This document shows, piece by piece, positions 1 to 5,768 of a stretch of DNA of 16,657 nucleotides. This DNA is from Bacteroidota bacterium (GTDB lineage Bacteria; Bacteroidota; Bacteroidia; Flavobacteriales; Flavobacteriaceae), in contig JAEZGB010000023.1 of the NCBI GenBank assembly GCA_023437485.1, forward strand, positions 1-16,657, in the 5' to 3' direction. The translations under genes and the position numbers were made by a program. The notes beneath the pieces are model-generated. The model ran no database searches, was not told where the DNA came from, and worked only from the letters and a program-made list of their open reading frames with translations. Position 1 is the stretch's first letter; the number at the start of each line of letters is the position of its first letter.

Positions 1-39
1 AGGAAATTAGGATCCGAGTCCGAAGGGCGAACGGAGCGA
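1..39 (+). repeat. 39-bp direct repeat, copy 1
   Basis: These 39 bases are identical to positions 264-302. The unit contains GATCCGAGTCCGAAGGGCGA followed by ACGGAGCGA. After it the two copies drift but stay related (a GGAG(T/C)TAAAT motif follows in both). A degenerate copy in the opposite orientation seems to lie at about 548-585. Confidence 0.9.
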
Positions 40-60
40 TAGCGGAGTTAAATGAGTCAA

Positions 61-92
61 TTTGAAAATTTTAAAGTTTGAAAATTTGAAAA
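61..92 (+). repeat. Octamer repeat, TTTGAAAA type (4 units)
   Basis: Four 8-nt units in register: TTTGAAAA, TTTTAAAG, TTTGAAAA, TTTGAAAA. The array runs straight into the first copy of the tandem duplication. Confidence 0.85.
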
Positions 93-145
93 TGGCGTAC
101 GCATAGAAACATTATCGTGGGATTGTAATTTACCAGCACGAAGAA
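93..145 (+). repeat. Tandem duplication core, copy 1
   Basis: Matches 181-234 with a few substitutions and one single-base gap, at an 88-nt spacing. It starts TGGCGTACGCAT, which includes the perfect 8-bp palindrome GCGTACGC (95-102), and ends CAGCACGAAGAA. Read from the ATG at 92, this copy meets TAG at the fifth codon. Confidence 0.9.
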
Positions 146-183
146 AAATTAGGAAATTAGCGAATTAGCGAATTTGCAAATGG
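146..183 (+). repeat. 38-bp inverted repeat, left arm (octamer-type)
   Basis: The reverse complement of this segment is identical to 516-553 over all 38 bases. Positions 148-179 read as four octamers: ATTAGGAA, ATTAGCGA, ATTAGCGA, ATTTGCAA. The arms enclose 332 nt. Confidence 0.92.
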
Positions 184-234
184 CGTACGCATTGAAACAT
201 TTATGGTGGGATTGTAATTTATCAGCACGAAGAA
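181..234 (+). repeat. Tandem duplication core, copy 2
   Basis: Second copy of the 93-145 unit, with GCGTACGC at 183-190. In this copy the fifth codon from the ATG at 180 is TTG instead of TAG and the frame stays open to a TGA at 321-323 (47 codons). The tail of that frame is encoded by the octamer run and the 39-bp repeat, so I do not call a gene. Confidence 0.9.
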
Positions 235-236
235 AA

Positions 237-276
237 ATTAGGAAATTAGGAAATGAGGAAATGAGGAAATTAGGAT
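237..276 (+). repeat. Octamer repeat, ATTAGGAA type (5 units)
   Basis: Five 8-nt units in register: ATTAGGAA, ATTAGGAA, ATGAGGAA, ATGAGGAA, ATTAGGAT. The last unit overlaps the start of the second 39-bp direct repeat. Confidence 0.85.
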
Positions 277-302
277 CCGAGTCCGAAGGGCGAACGGAGC
301 GA
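264..302 (+). repeat. 39-bp direct repeat, copy 2
   Basis: Exact copy of positions 1-39. It begins inside the period-8 run at 237-276, so the octamer run leads directly into the GC-richer GATCCGAGTCC segment. Confidence 0.9.
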
Positions 303-515
303 AACGAAGTGGAGCTAAATTGAGAAATTAGGAATTGGATTCGAACCGAAAGCGAAATGTATGAAGCGCAGCGGAAAAAAATTTAAAAAAATAAAGAAAT
401 TCAGCTTCGCTCATTTCGCTCTCGAGCTTAGGTAAAATTTTGAAATGACGTTCGTGATATAAATTGCTTTTTAAACATCTGGCTCTGGATAATGACCCAA
501 GGTTAGCAATATCCC

Positions 516-553
516 CCATTTGCAAATTCGCTAATTCGCTAATTTCCTAATTT
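516..553 (-). repeat. 38-bp inverted repeat, right arm
   Basis: Exact reverse complement of 146-183. Read on the plus strand it has octamers CATTTGCA, AATTCGCT, AATTCGCT, AATTTCCT. The match stops abruptly on both sides: 184 and 515 do not pair, nor do 145 and 554. Confidence 0.92.
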
Positions 554-583
554 AACTCAACTTTGCTCGTTCCTTCCGGCTCC

Positions 584-623
584 CAATTTTCAAATTTCCA
601 AATCTTCAAATTTTCAAATTTTC
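584..623 (+). repeat. Octamer repeat, AAATTTTC type (5 units)
   Basis: Five 8-nt units in register: CAATTTTC, AAATTTCC, AAATCTTC, AAATTTTC, AAATTTTC. The array ends 8 nt before the promoter box of the regulator gene, so it occupies the place of a -33 region. Confidence 0.85.
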
Positions 624-630
624 ATTTCCG

Positions 631-638
631 TACCTTTG
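631..638 (+). promoter_or_regulatory. Bacteroidota -7 box (TACCTTTG) for fur
   Basis: TACCTTTG fits the Bacteroidota sigma-factor consensus TAnnTTTG exactly. It ends 4 nt before the ATG at 643, so a normally placed transcription start would fall at or just inside the start codon and the mRNA would be leaderless or nearly so. No TTTG -33 element is visible; that position holds the octamer array. Confidence 0.6.
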
Positions 639-642
639 CCAC

Positions 643-1098
643 ATGACACACGTAGACAACACCGCCAACCAGGAGACCGTGCGCAATGTGTTCACAAAAT
701 ACCTGGAAAACAACGGGCACAGGAAAACCCCTGAGCGCTACGCGATCCTGCAGGAAATTTATGACAGCGCCGAACATTTTGACATAGAGAACCTCTACAT
801 CAAGATGAAGAACAAGAATTATCGGGTTAGCCGGGCAACGCTGTACAATACCATTGAACTTTTGCTCGACTGCGGATTGGTGCGCAAACACCAGTTTGGC
901 CAAAACCAGGCGCATTATGAAAAGTCGTATTTTGACAAGCAGCATGACCACATCATCCTCACCGATACCGGCGAGGTAGTTGAGTTCTGTGACCCGCGCA
1001 TCCACACCATCAAAAAAACCATCGAGGAGATTTTTGGGATTGAAATCCACAATCACTCGCTTTATTTTTACGGAACAAGAAAAATTAATAATGAATAA
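643..1098 (+). CDS. Fur/PerR-family metal-dependent transcriptional regulator
   Basis: A 151-residue cytoplasmic regulator of the Fur superfamily, which represses iron, zinc or peroxide-stress genes depending on subtype. Residues about 15-85 form the winged helix; the recognition segment is RVSRATLYNTIELLLDCGLV at 61-80. The metal-binding hinge is visible as H45 in AEHFDIENLY and HDH at 101-103, and the C-terminal dimerisation half has His at 136 and 138. The positions of the structural-zinc CxxC that follows HDH in E. coli Fur are Leu106 and Thr109 here, and only C77 and C116 remain, so a structural zinc Cys4 site is unlikely. The ATG at 643 follows a TACCTTTG box. The C-terminal residues KINNE are encoded by a heptanucleotide array. 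The gene precedes purA in the same direction but is separated from it by 273 nt. I cannot tell Fur from PerR or Zur. Confidence 0.92.
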   Translation: MTHVDNTANQETVRNVFTKYLENNGHRKTPERYAILQEIYDSAEHFDIENLYIKMKNKNYRVSRATLYNTIELLLDCGLVRKHQFGQNQAHYEKSYFDKQHDHIILTDTGEVVEFCDPRIHTIKKTIEEIFGIEIHNHSLYFYGTRKINNE

Positions 1099-1114
1099 TT
1101 AATAATTAATAATT
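1083..1114 (+). repeat. Heptamer repeat (AATTAAT)n across the fur stop codon
   Basis: In-register 7-nt units AATTAAT, AATGAAT, AATTAAT, AATTAAT, then AATTGAG. The TAA stop at 1096-1098 is formed inside the array. Confidence 0.85.
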
Positions 1115-1153
1115 GAGGAGCCGCAAACCAGGCAACTGCTGTTATATGACCCA

Positions 1154-1181
1154 TTCAAAATTCAAAATTCAAAATTTATAA
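1154..1181 (+). repeat. Heptamer repeat (TTCAAAA)3
   Basis: Three perfect TTCAAAA units (1154-1174) followed by TTTATAA. It lies immediately before the GC-rich block at 1183. Confidence 0.85.
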
Positions 1182-1182
1182 T

Positions 1183-1295
1183 TTCTTGGTGGGCGTTGCC
1201 TTTCACACCGGCCAGCGCACCTGCTGGCCCTTCGCTAAAACAGTCCACCGGACTGTTTCTTAACGCTCAGTCCTGGCCCGGGCTATCCGCTACAA
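1183..1295 (+). other. GC-rich hairpin block between fur and purA
   Basis: A GC-rich island of about 113 nt bounded by AT-rich heptamer arrays on both sides. It runs from TTCTTGGTGGGCGTTGCC to GGGCTATCCGCTACAA. It holds two perfect hairpins: GGCCAGC with GCTGGCC around a 6-nt loop (1210-1229), and AAACAGTCC with GGACTGTTT around the 3-nt loop ACC (1238-1258). The second stem can extend past a 2-nt bulge. GCCCGGGC at 1276-1283 is an 8-bp palindrome. From memory, GGGCGTT...GGGCTATCCGC-type blocks are dispersed between genes in Flavobacterium genomes; I cannot check this here. It could be a transcribed structured RNA, a palindromic repeat of the REP kind, or both. No open reading frame of note is inside. 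Confidence 0.6.
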
Positions 1296-1314
1296 TTAAT
1301 AATTAATAATTCGG
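1294..1314 (+). repeat. Heptamer repeat (AATTAAT)2
   Basis: AATTAAT, AATTAAT, AATTCGG in register. The unit is the same as in the 1083-1114 array, so the GC-rich block is bracketed by two arrays of one unit. Confidence 0.8.
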
Positions 1315-1340
1315 TATAATCAACCCATTACTCAAAACTC

Positions 1341-1368
1341 ACAACCAACAACCAACAACCAACAACTA
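1341..1368 (+). repeat. Heptamer repeat (ACAACCA)3-4 in the purA leader
   Basis: Three perfect ACAACCA units and one ACAACTA, ending 3 nt before the purA ATG. It forms part of a 59-nt stretch (1315-1373) with no G at all, which should leave the ribosome entry region unstructured. Confidence 0.85.
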
Positions 1369-1371
1369 CCA

Positions 1372-2640
1372 ATGGCTGACTTACTGCTCGGGCTCCAATG
1401 GGGCGACGAAGGAAAAGGAAAAATCGTCGATGTGCTCACCTCGCGCTATGACATCATCGCGCGCTTCCAGGGCGGGCCAAATGCGGGGCACACCCTCGAA
1501 TTTGACGGTATCAAACACGTACTGCGCACCATTCCTTCAGGAATCTTTCATGAAAATACCATCAACATAATCGGCAACGGCGTGGTCATTGATCCGGTCG
1601 TGTTCCAAAAAGAGCTTGAAGGGCTTGAAAGATTCAGCATAGACCTCCGCAAAAGATTGATTATCTCTCGCAAGGCCCACCTGATACTGCCCACGCACCG
1701 TCTTTTGGACGCCGCCTCCGAGACCGCCAAAGGCAAGGCCAAGATCGGTTCCACGCTCAAGGGCATCGGGCCCACTTACATGGACAAGACCGGCCGCAAC
1801 GGGCTTCGAGTGGGCGACATCGAACTTGCCGATTTTGCCGACCGTTATCGCGCGCTGGCCAGCAAGCACGAGGCCATGATCGCCTTTTACGATGTGAAAA
1901 TGCAGTACAACCTTGAGGAACTGGAAAGAGAATTCTTTGCTTCGGTCGAGGCCCTAAAACAACTCGAATTCATTGACAGCGAGCAATACCTTTTCGAGGC
2001 GCAGCAACAGGGCAAAACCATCCTTTGCGAGGGCGCTCAGGGTTCGCTGCTAGACGTCGACTTTGGCACATATCCGTTTGTAACATCGTCAAACACAACC
2101 GCCGCCGGCGCCTGCACCGGCCTTGGCATTGCGCCCAACAAAATAGATCAGGTTTACGGCATCTTCAAGGCTTACGCCACACGTGTGGGTAGTGGCCCCT
2201 TCCCCACTGAACTCTTTGACAAGGACGGCGAAACCATGGCACGGGTGGGCAATGAATTTGGTTCGGTCACCGGACGTCAAAGGCGGTGCGGCTGGCTGGA
2301 CCTGGTTGCACTCAAATACGCTATCCGAATTAATGGCGTGACAAGGCTAATGATGATGAAGGGCGATGTGCTTTCAGGATTCGAAACCTTAAAGGTGTGT
2401 ACAGCTTACAATTACCAGGGTAGGGAAATACAGCACCTTCCCTACAATATCGAGCCGGGCAACGTGCAGCCGGTATACCGCGAATTTAAAGGCTGGCAAG
2501 CGGATCTGACCGGGATGACCTCATATTCGGAACTTCCGGACGAACTGAGGCAGTATGTGGATTTTATAGAAAAGGAAGCGGGCGTTCCCGTTGAAATCGT
2601 TTCGGTAGGCCCCGACCGCAAACAAACCATAACCAAATAG
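1372..2640 (+). CDS. purA: Adenylosuccinate synthase
   Basis: PurA condenses IMP with aspartate using GTP to give adenylosuccinate, the first committed step from IMP to AMP, in the cytoplasm. The 422-residue length is normal (E. coli 432). The GTP-binding and catalytic loop QWGDEGKGKIVD lies at 9-20, with catalytic Asp12, followed by GGPNAGHT at 34-41 with catalytic His40. TSSNTTAAGACTGLG starts near residue 239, and the IMP/GTP segments TRVGSGPFPTE and GSVTGRQRRCGWLD follow. All key motifs are intact. The ATG at 1372 starts exactly at the conserved N-terminus and follows the G-free ACAACCA leader. nhaA begins 2 nt after the stop, so the two are probably co-transcribed. No TAnnTTTG box is evident in the spacer. 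Confidence 0.98.
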   Translation: MADLLLGLQWGDEGKGKIVDVLTSRYDIIARFQGGPNAGHTLEFDGIKHVLRTIPSGIFHENTINIIGNGVVIDPVVFQKELEGLERFSIDLRKRLIISRKAHLILPTHRLLDAASETAKGKAKIGSTLKGIGPTYMDKTGRNGLRVGDIELADFADRYRALASKHEAMIAFYDVKMQYNLEELEREFFASVEALKQLEFIDSEQYLFEAQQQGKTILCEGAQGSLLDVDFGTYPFVTSSNTTAAGACTGLGIAPNKIDQVYGIFKAYATRVGSGPFPTELFDKDGETMARVGNEFGSVTGRQRRCGWLDLVALKYAIRINGVTRLMMMKGDVLSGFETLKVCTAYNYQGREIQHLPYNIEPGNVQPVYREFKGWQADLTGMTSYSELPDELRQYVDFIEKEAGVPVEIVSVGPDRKQTITK

Positions 2641-2642
2641 AT

Positions 2643-3809
2643 ATGAAGATAACCAAACTGTTTACCGCGTTTTTTGAAAGTGAGAAGGCCGCAGGTCTAT
2701 TGCTGGTGATTGTAACGGTCATATCCATATCCTTGGCCAACTCGGCGTGGGCCGGGAGTTATGTGGGGTTCTGGGAACAGCCCATCGGCTCACACAGCCT
2801 GACCCACTGGATCAATGACGGTCTTATGGCCATCTTTTTCCTGATGATCGGGCTTGAATTGGAACGCGAGATATACATTGGTGAACTTTCTGACCTTCGC
2901 AGCGCTTCACTTCCCATTTTTGGCGCCCTTGGCGGAATGCTCATACCCGCAGCGATTTATCTGGCCCTCAATTGGGGAACTGACACCCAGGACGGTGCAG
3001 GGATCCCGATGGCTACCGACATTGCCTTTGCGGTGGGAATTCTTTCAATTCTGGGCAGCCGCGTACCGGTGGCACTAAAGGTGTTTTTGACCGCGCTGGC
3101 AGTGATTGATGACCTGGGCGCGATCATAGTTATAGCCGTTTTTTATACCAAATCATTGTCATTGTGGTACCTGTTCGCGGCACTTGCCGTTTGGGGCGTG
3201 CTCTTTATCCTGAACAGGCTAAAGGTGTACAACCTCATACCCTACCTGATCGGTGGCGTGATCATGTGGTATTGCATGCTCAACTCCGGTGTCCACGCCA
3301 CTATCACCGGCGTCATCCTGGCTTTCGTGATCCCGTTTGGCGACGGAGGCGAAAACTCAATCTCATACAAACTGCAGGAATTTTTGCACAAACCTGTCGC
3401 CTTTTTCATCCTTCCGGTCTTTGCTCTGGCCAATACAGCCATAACAATTGCAGATGGCTGGCAATCCGGGTTGTTGGCCACGGCCAGTTTGGGTATCATG
3501 ATCGGGTTGGTTATTGGCAAACCCATTGGAATTCTGGCTTTTACCATGGCGGGTTGCAAACTGGGATTGTGCGCGCTTCCGCAGGGTGTGAGATGGATCA
3601 ACGTCGTGGGTATAGGGCTTCTGGGCGGAATAGGGTTTACGATGTCAATCTTTATAACCCTTCTGGCCTTTGATGATGCCTTCATCATCAATGAAGCCAA
3701 GATGTCAATCCTGATTGCCTCGATGATTGCCGGAACATTGGGCTTCGGCCTTTTAAGGGCGACCTTAAAACCTCCGGTCTTACCTGATCCCGTACAGGAA
3801 CGACTCTGA
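2643..3809 (+). CDS. nhaA: Na+/H+ antiporter NhaA
   Basis: An inner-membrane antiporter that exports sodium in exchange for protons, for pH and salt homeostasis. The 388 residues match the family length. About eleven or twelve hydrophobic segments are visible. Key features: GLELEREIYIGEL at 70-82, corresponding to the E. coli GLEVKRE region; ATDIAFAVG with Asp126, matching E. coli D133; and VIDDLGAI with the Asp156-Asp157 pair, matching D163-D164 of the transport site. IGKPIG later in the protein carries the conserved Lys of the K300 region. The gene starts 2 nt after purA, and the last 30 bp overlap the 3' end of the minus-strand amylase gene. No purine or sodium regulatory signal is visible, so the pairing with purA may only be transcriptional. 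Confidence 0.96.
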   Translation: MKITKLFTAFFESEKAAGLLLVIVTVISISLANSAWAGSYVGFWEQPIGSHSLTHWINDGLMAIFFLMIGLELEREIYIGELSDLRSASLPIFGALGGMLIPAAIYLALNWGTDTQDGAGIPMATDIAFAVGILSILGSRVPVALKVFLTALAVIDDLGAIIVIAVFYTKSLSLWYLFAALAVWGVLFILNRLKVYNLIPYLIGGVIMWYCMLNSGVHATITGVILAFVIPFGDGGENSISYKLQEFLHKPVAFFILPVFALANTAITIADGWQSGLLATASLGIMIGLVIGKPIGILAFTMAGCKLGLCALPQGVRWINVVGIGLLGGIGFTMSIFITLLAFDDAFIINEAKMSILIASMIAGTLGFGLLRATLKPPVLPDPVQERL

Positions 3810-5654
3810 GGGCGCCAGCCTGACCGGCAGTGTTCCCACTCCGTCTTTTACCCGCAAGATGGCCCGGCTCTTTCCGTAGATCCCATCGGCTACCGGATAA
3901 TCGCCGTCACGAAGTTGCCACGCGCCAATAAGCCTGGCGGGGATGGTGAGGGTAAATTCCGATGATTTGTCAGGGTCGATGTTGCACACTCCAATTACGC
4001 GGTCATTTCCGTGCCAGCGGGCGAATGAGTAAACCCGCTTACCGTAGTTTGCCGTATTTTGGCTGTTTGGCGTCTGGATATCAAAAAAATCGCCCATTAG
4101 CGCCTTGCTTTGGCGGGTAAAATTGAGCAAACGTTTGTAAAAATCACGCAACTCGCGCTCTTTTGCCGAAAGTTGGCCGCCGTCAAAAGCACCGTCGTTC
4201 ATCCAGCGCTGGTGCGCGGGAACGCCCACATAGTCAAAGATCGAGGTACGCGTGGGTTTTCCAAAACCGCCATCCTGCTCGCCCCGTTCGCCAACTTCCT
4301 GGCCAAAATAGACCATGGTGGGTGATGTGGTGAGCGCCGCCGAAATCACCATAAGCGGTTTGCCCCGGTGCCCATCACCCGCAAAATCGTCGCTTGCCAG
4401 GCGCTGCTCATCGTGGTTATCCAAGAAGTGGAGCATATGCCCCGAAATGTCGGCCAGGGATTGCTGAATTTGCGATATGTCATCGGCCACGGCCTTGCCT
4501 TTAATGATTTCCTTGAGTTTGTCATAAAGCCCCACCTTGTCATAGAGGTAATCCATTTTGCCCAACTTGATGTAATTGCGGTACTCGGCCGGATTATACA
4601 CCTCGGCCAGCAGAAATGCATCCGGGTTTTTGGTTTTGATGGCCGAGTTCAGGTAACTCCAAAACTCAACCGGAACCATTTCGGCCATGTCGTATCGGAA
4701 CCCGTCAACCCCCTTGTCAATCCAATAAAGGGTAATATCGCGGAATTTTTTCCAGGAATCCGGCACGTCCTTGCCCTGCCAAAACGCATAGTGCGACTTG
4801 TAATCTTCGCGGTCAAAACCTGCGGGAAGGTCAGGGAAGTCCCTGGTTCCGTCAGGCCTCACGCCGTAATTGATCTTGACGGTCTCATACCAGTCATTGA
4901 TATCGGGTTTGGCAAGACGCGAGCCGTTTCCGGTCCACTTTGCGGGGTTTTCGTCAAATTTACCGTCAATCAACGGGTGCTTTTCGCCTCCGAGAGGTTT
5001 ATAATCAGGCGTGGTGGGAACTTCAAACTTTTTGCCCGGTATATAATAAAAGTTGTTGTCCCTGTGGTAAGCAACCATTTTGTTGTCATCGGCACCAAAA
5101 TCACGAACCCCGGCAGGATTGGTCTTTCCTTCATAACGCCGTGCGACATGATTCGGAACAATGTCGATGATGAGTTTCAGTCCATTTTTGTGTGTCCGTG
5201 CAATCAGGCTTTCAAATTCGGCAAGCCTTTTCGCGGGGTTGGTGGCCAGGTCCGGATTCACGTTGTAGTAATCTTTTACCGCATAGGGCGAACCTGCCCG
5301 TCCCTTGACCACTTCAGGATCGTCGTTGGAAATTCCAATAGAGGTGTAATCCCCCACAAGCGCATGGTGCGGAACACCGGTGTACCAGATATGGGTGGCC
5401 CCAAGCGCTTTAATTTCAGACAGCGCCTTGTCAGTGAAATCGTCAAACTTCCCCACGCCATTTTCCTCGATCGTGCCCCAGGGTTTATTGGTGGTGTTCT
5501 TGTTTCCAAAAAGACGTGTAAATACCTGGTAAACCACCTTTTTGCCGTGCTGCCGTTCGCTTTTTTGGACTATGGAAATCCGGGCCGTTTCAGGTTGTTG
5601 TGACCATGCAGCGGCGCTGATCAGAGTTATGGCGAGCAGTGATGTGAGTTTCAT
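3780..5654 (-). CDS. Secreted GH13 alpha-amylase-family glycoside hydrolase
   Basis: A 624-residue enzyme expected to cleave alpha-1,4-glucosidic bonds in starch or maltodextrins. The N-terminus MKLTSLLAITLISAAAWSQQ is a Sec signal peptide with likely cleavage near residue 18; no lipobox Cys follows, so a soluble periplasmic or exported protein is expected. The GH13 regions are in order: DIVPNH at 164-169; GFRYD at 318-322 with nucleophile Asp322; AEVYNP at 350-355 with acid/base Glu351; FLDNHD at 410-415 with Asp415. A C-terminal beta domain of about 100 residues follows. The reading frame stays open far upstream, but the signal peptide and the TATATTTG box 23 nt upstream place the start at 5654. 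No SusC/SusD or maltose transport gene is adjacent. Exact specificity (amylase, cyclomaltodextrinase or other) cannot be read from the sequence. Confidence 0.93.
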   Translation of the reverse strand: MKLTSLLAITLISAAAWSQQPETARISIVQKSERQHGKKVVYQVFTRLFGNKNTTNKPWGTIEENGVGKFDDFTDKALSEIKALGATHIWYTGVPHHALVGDYTSIGISNDDPEVVKGRAGSPYAVKDYYNVNPDLATNPAKRLAEFESLIARTHKNGLKLIIDIVPNHVARRYEGKTNPAGVRDFGADDNKMVAYHRDNNFYYIPGKKFEVPTTPDYKPLGGEKHPLIDGKFDENPAKWTGNGSRLAKPDINDWYETVKINYGVRPDGTRDFPDLPAGFDREDYKSHYAFWQGKDVPDSWKKFRDITLYWIDKGVDGFRYDMAEMVPVEFWSYLNSAIKTKNPDAFLLAEVYNPAEYRNYIKLGKMDYLYDKVGLYDKLKEIIKGKAVADDISQIQQSLADISGHMLHFLDNHDEQRLASDDFAGDGHRGKPLMVISAALTTSPTMVYFGQEVGERGEQDGGFGKPTRTSIFDYVGVPAHQRWMNDGAFDGGQLSAKERELRDFYKRLLNFTRQSKALMGDFFDIQTPNSQNTANYGKRVYSFARWHGNDRVIGVCNIDPDKSSEFTLTIPARLIGAWQLRDGDYPVADGIYGKSRAILRVKDGVGTLPVRLAPSESFLYGIR

Positions 5655-5677
5655 GTCTATAAATTTTTCGGCAAAAG

Positions 5678-5708
5678 CAAATATAGTCAATTGCCGTTGT
5701 GGTACTAA
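5678..5708 (-). promoter_or_regulatory. Amylase promoter: TTAG-19-TATATTTG
   Basis: On the minus strand TATATTTG (5685-5678) fits TAnnTTTG exactly, and TTAG (5708-5705), one mismatch from TTTG, sits 19 nt upstream. The box lies 23 nt before the ATG, giving a leader of about 17 nt. Confidence 0.6.
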
Positions 5709-5746
5709 TTTATTCTTAATGATACCCCGCACTGGCCTGATTTTCC

Positions 5747-5754
5747 TAAATTTG
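5747..5754 (+). promoter_or_regulatory. -7 box (TAAATTTG) for the OstA-like gene
   Basis: TAAATTTG fits TAnnTTTG and ends 14 nt before the TTG start at 5769. I see no TTTG at the usual distance upstream. It is divergent from the amylase promoter in a 114-nt spacer. Confidence 0.5.
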
Positions 5755-5768
5755 GCAAAAATTCCAGA

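Larger units (their letters stand above)
1..642. other. Gene-free repeat mosaic upstream of fur
   Basis: I see no convincing gene in this 642-nt stretch. It is built from short AT-rich repeats in both orientations: a 39-bp direct repeat, a roughly 70-bp tandem duplication, an exact 38-bp inverted repeat and five runs with an 8-nt period. The last part holds the fur promoter. The composition (long A/T runs mixed with GAAGGGCGAACGGAGCG-type segments) differs strongly from the coding DNA that follows. A 65-codon minus-strand frame and a 47-codon plus-strand frame cross it; both are partly encoded by the repeats. Confidence 0.85.

Noticed and set aside
91..249. Repeat-spacer-repeat look of a mini-CRISPR
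   Set aside because: Only two units, about 70 nt long, imperfect, separated by octamer runs; no cas gene in the window.
330..350. GGATTCGAACC, the complement of a tRNA T-arm sequence
   Set aside because: On the minus strand the flanking bases do not form the 5-bp T stem, and no acceptor stem, anticodon arm or D arm can be placed.
328..525. 65-codon minus-strand frame before fur
   Set aside because: It lies within the repeat mosaic, has no promoter box or recognised domain, and part of it is encoded by simple repeats.
1311..1320. TCGGTATAAT as an E. coli-type -10 box for purA
   Set aside because: The other genes here use TAnnTTTG boxes, and TATAAT appears easily in AT-rich spacer; no matching -35.
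4368..5603. 411-codon plus-strand frame opposite the amylase gene
   Set aside because: It is the antisense shadow of a clear GH13 gene and has no recognisable domain or start context.
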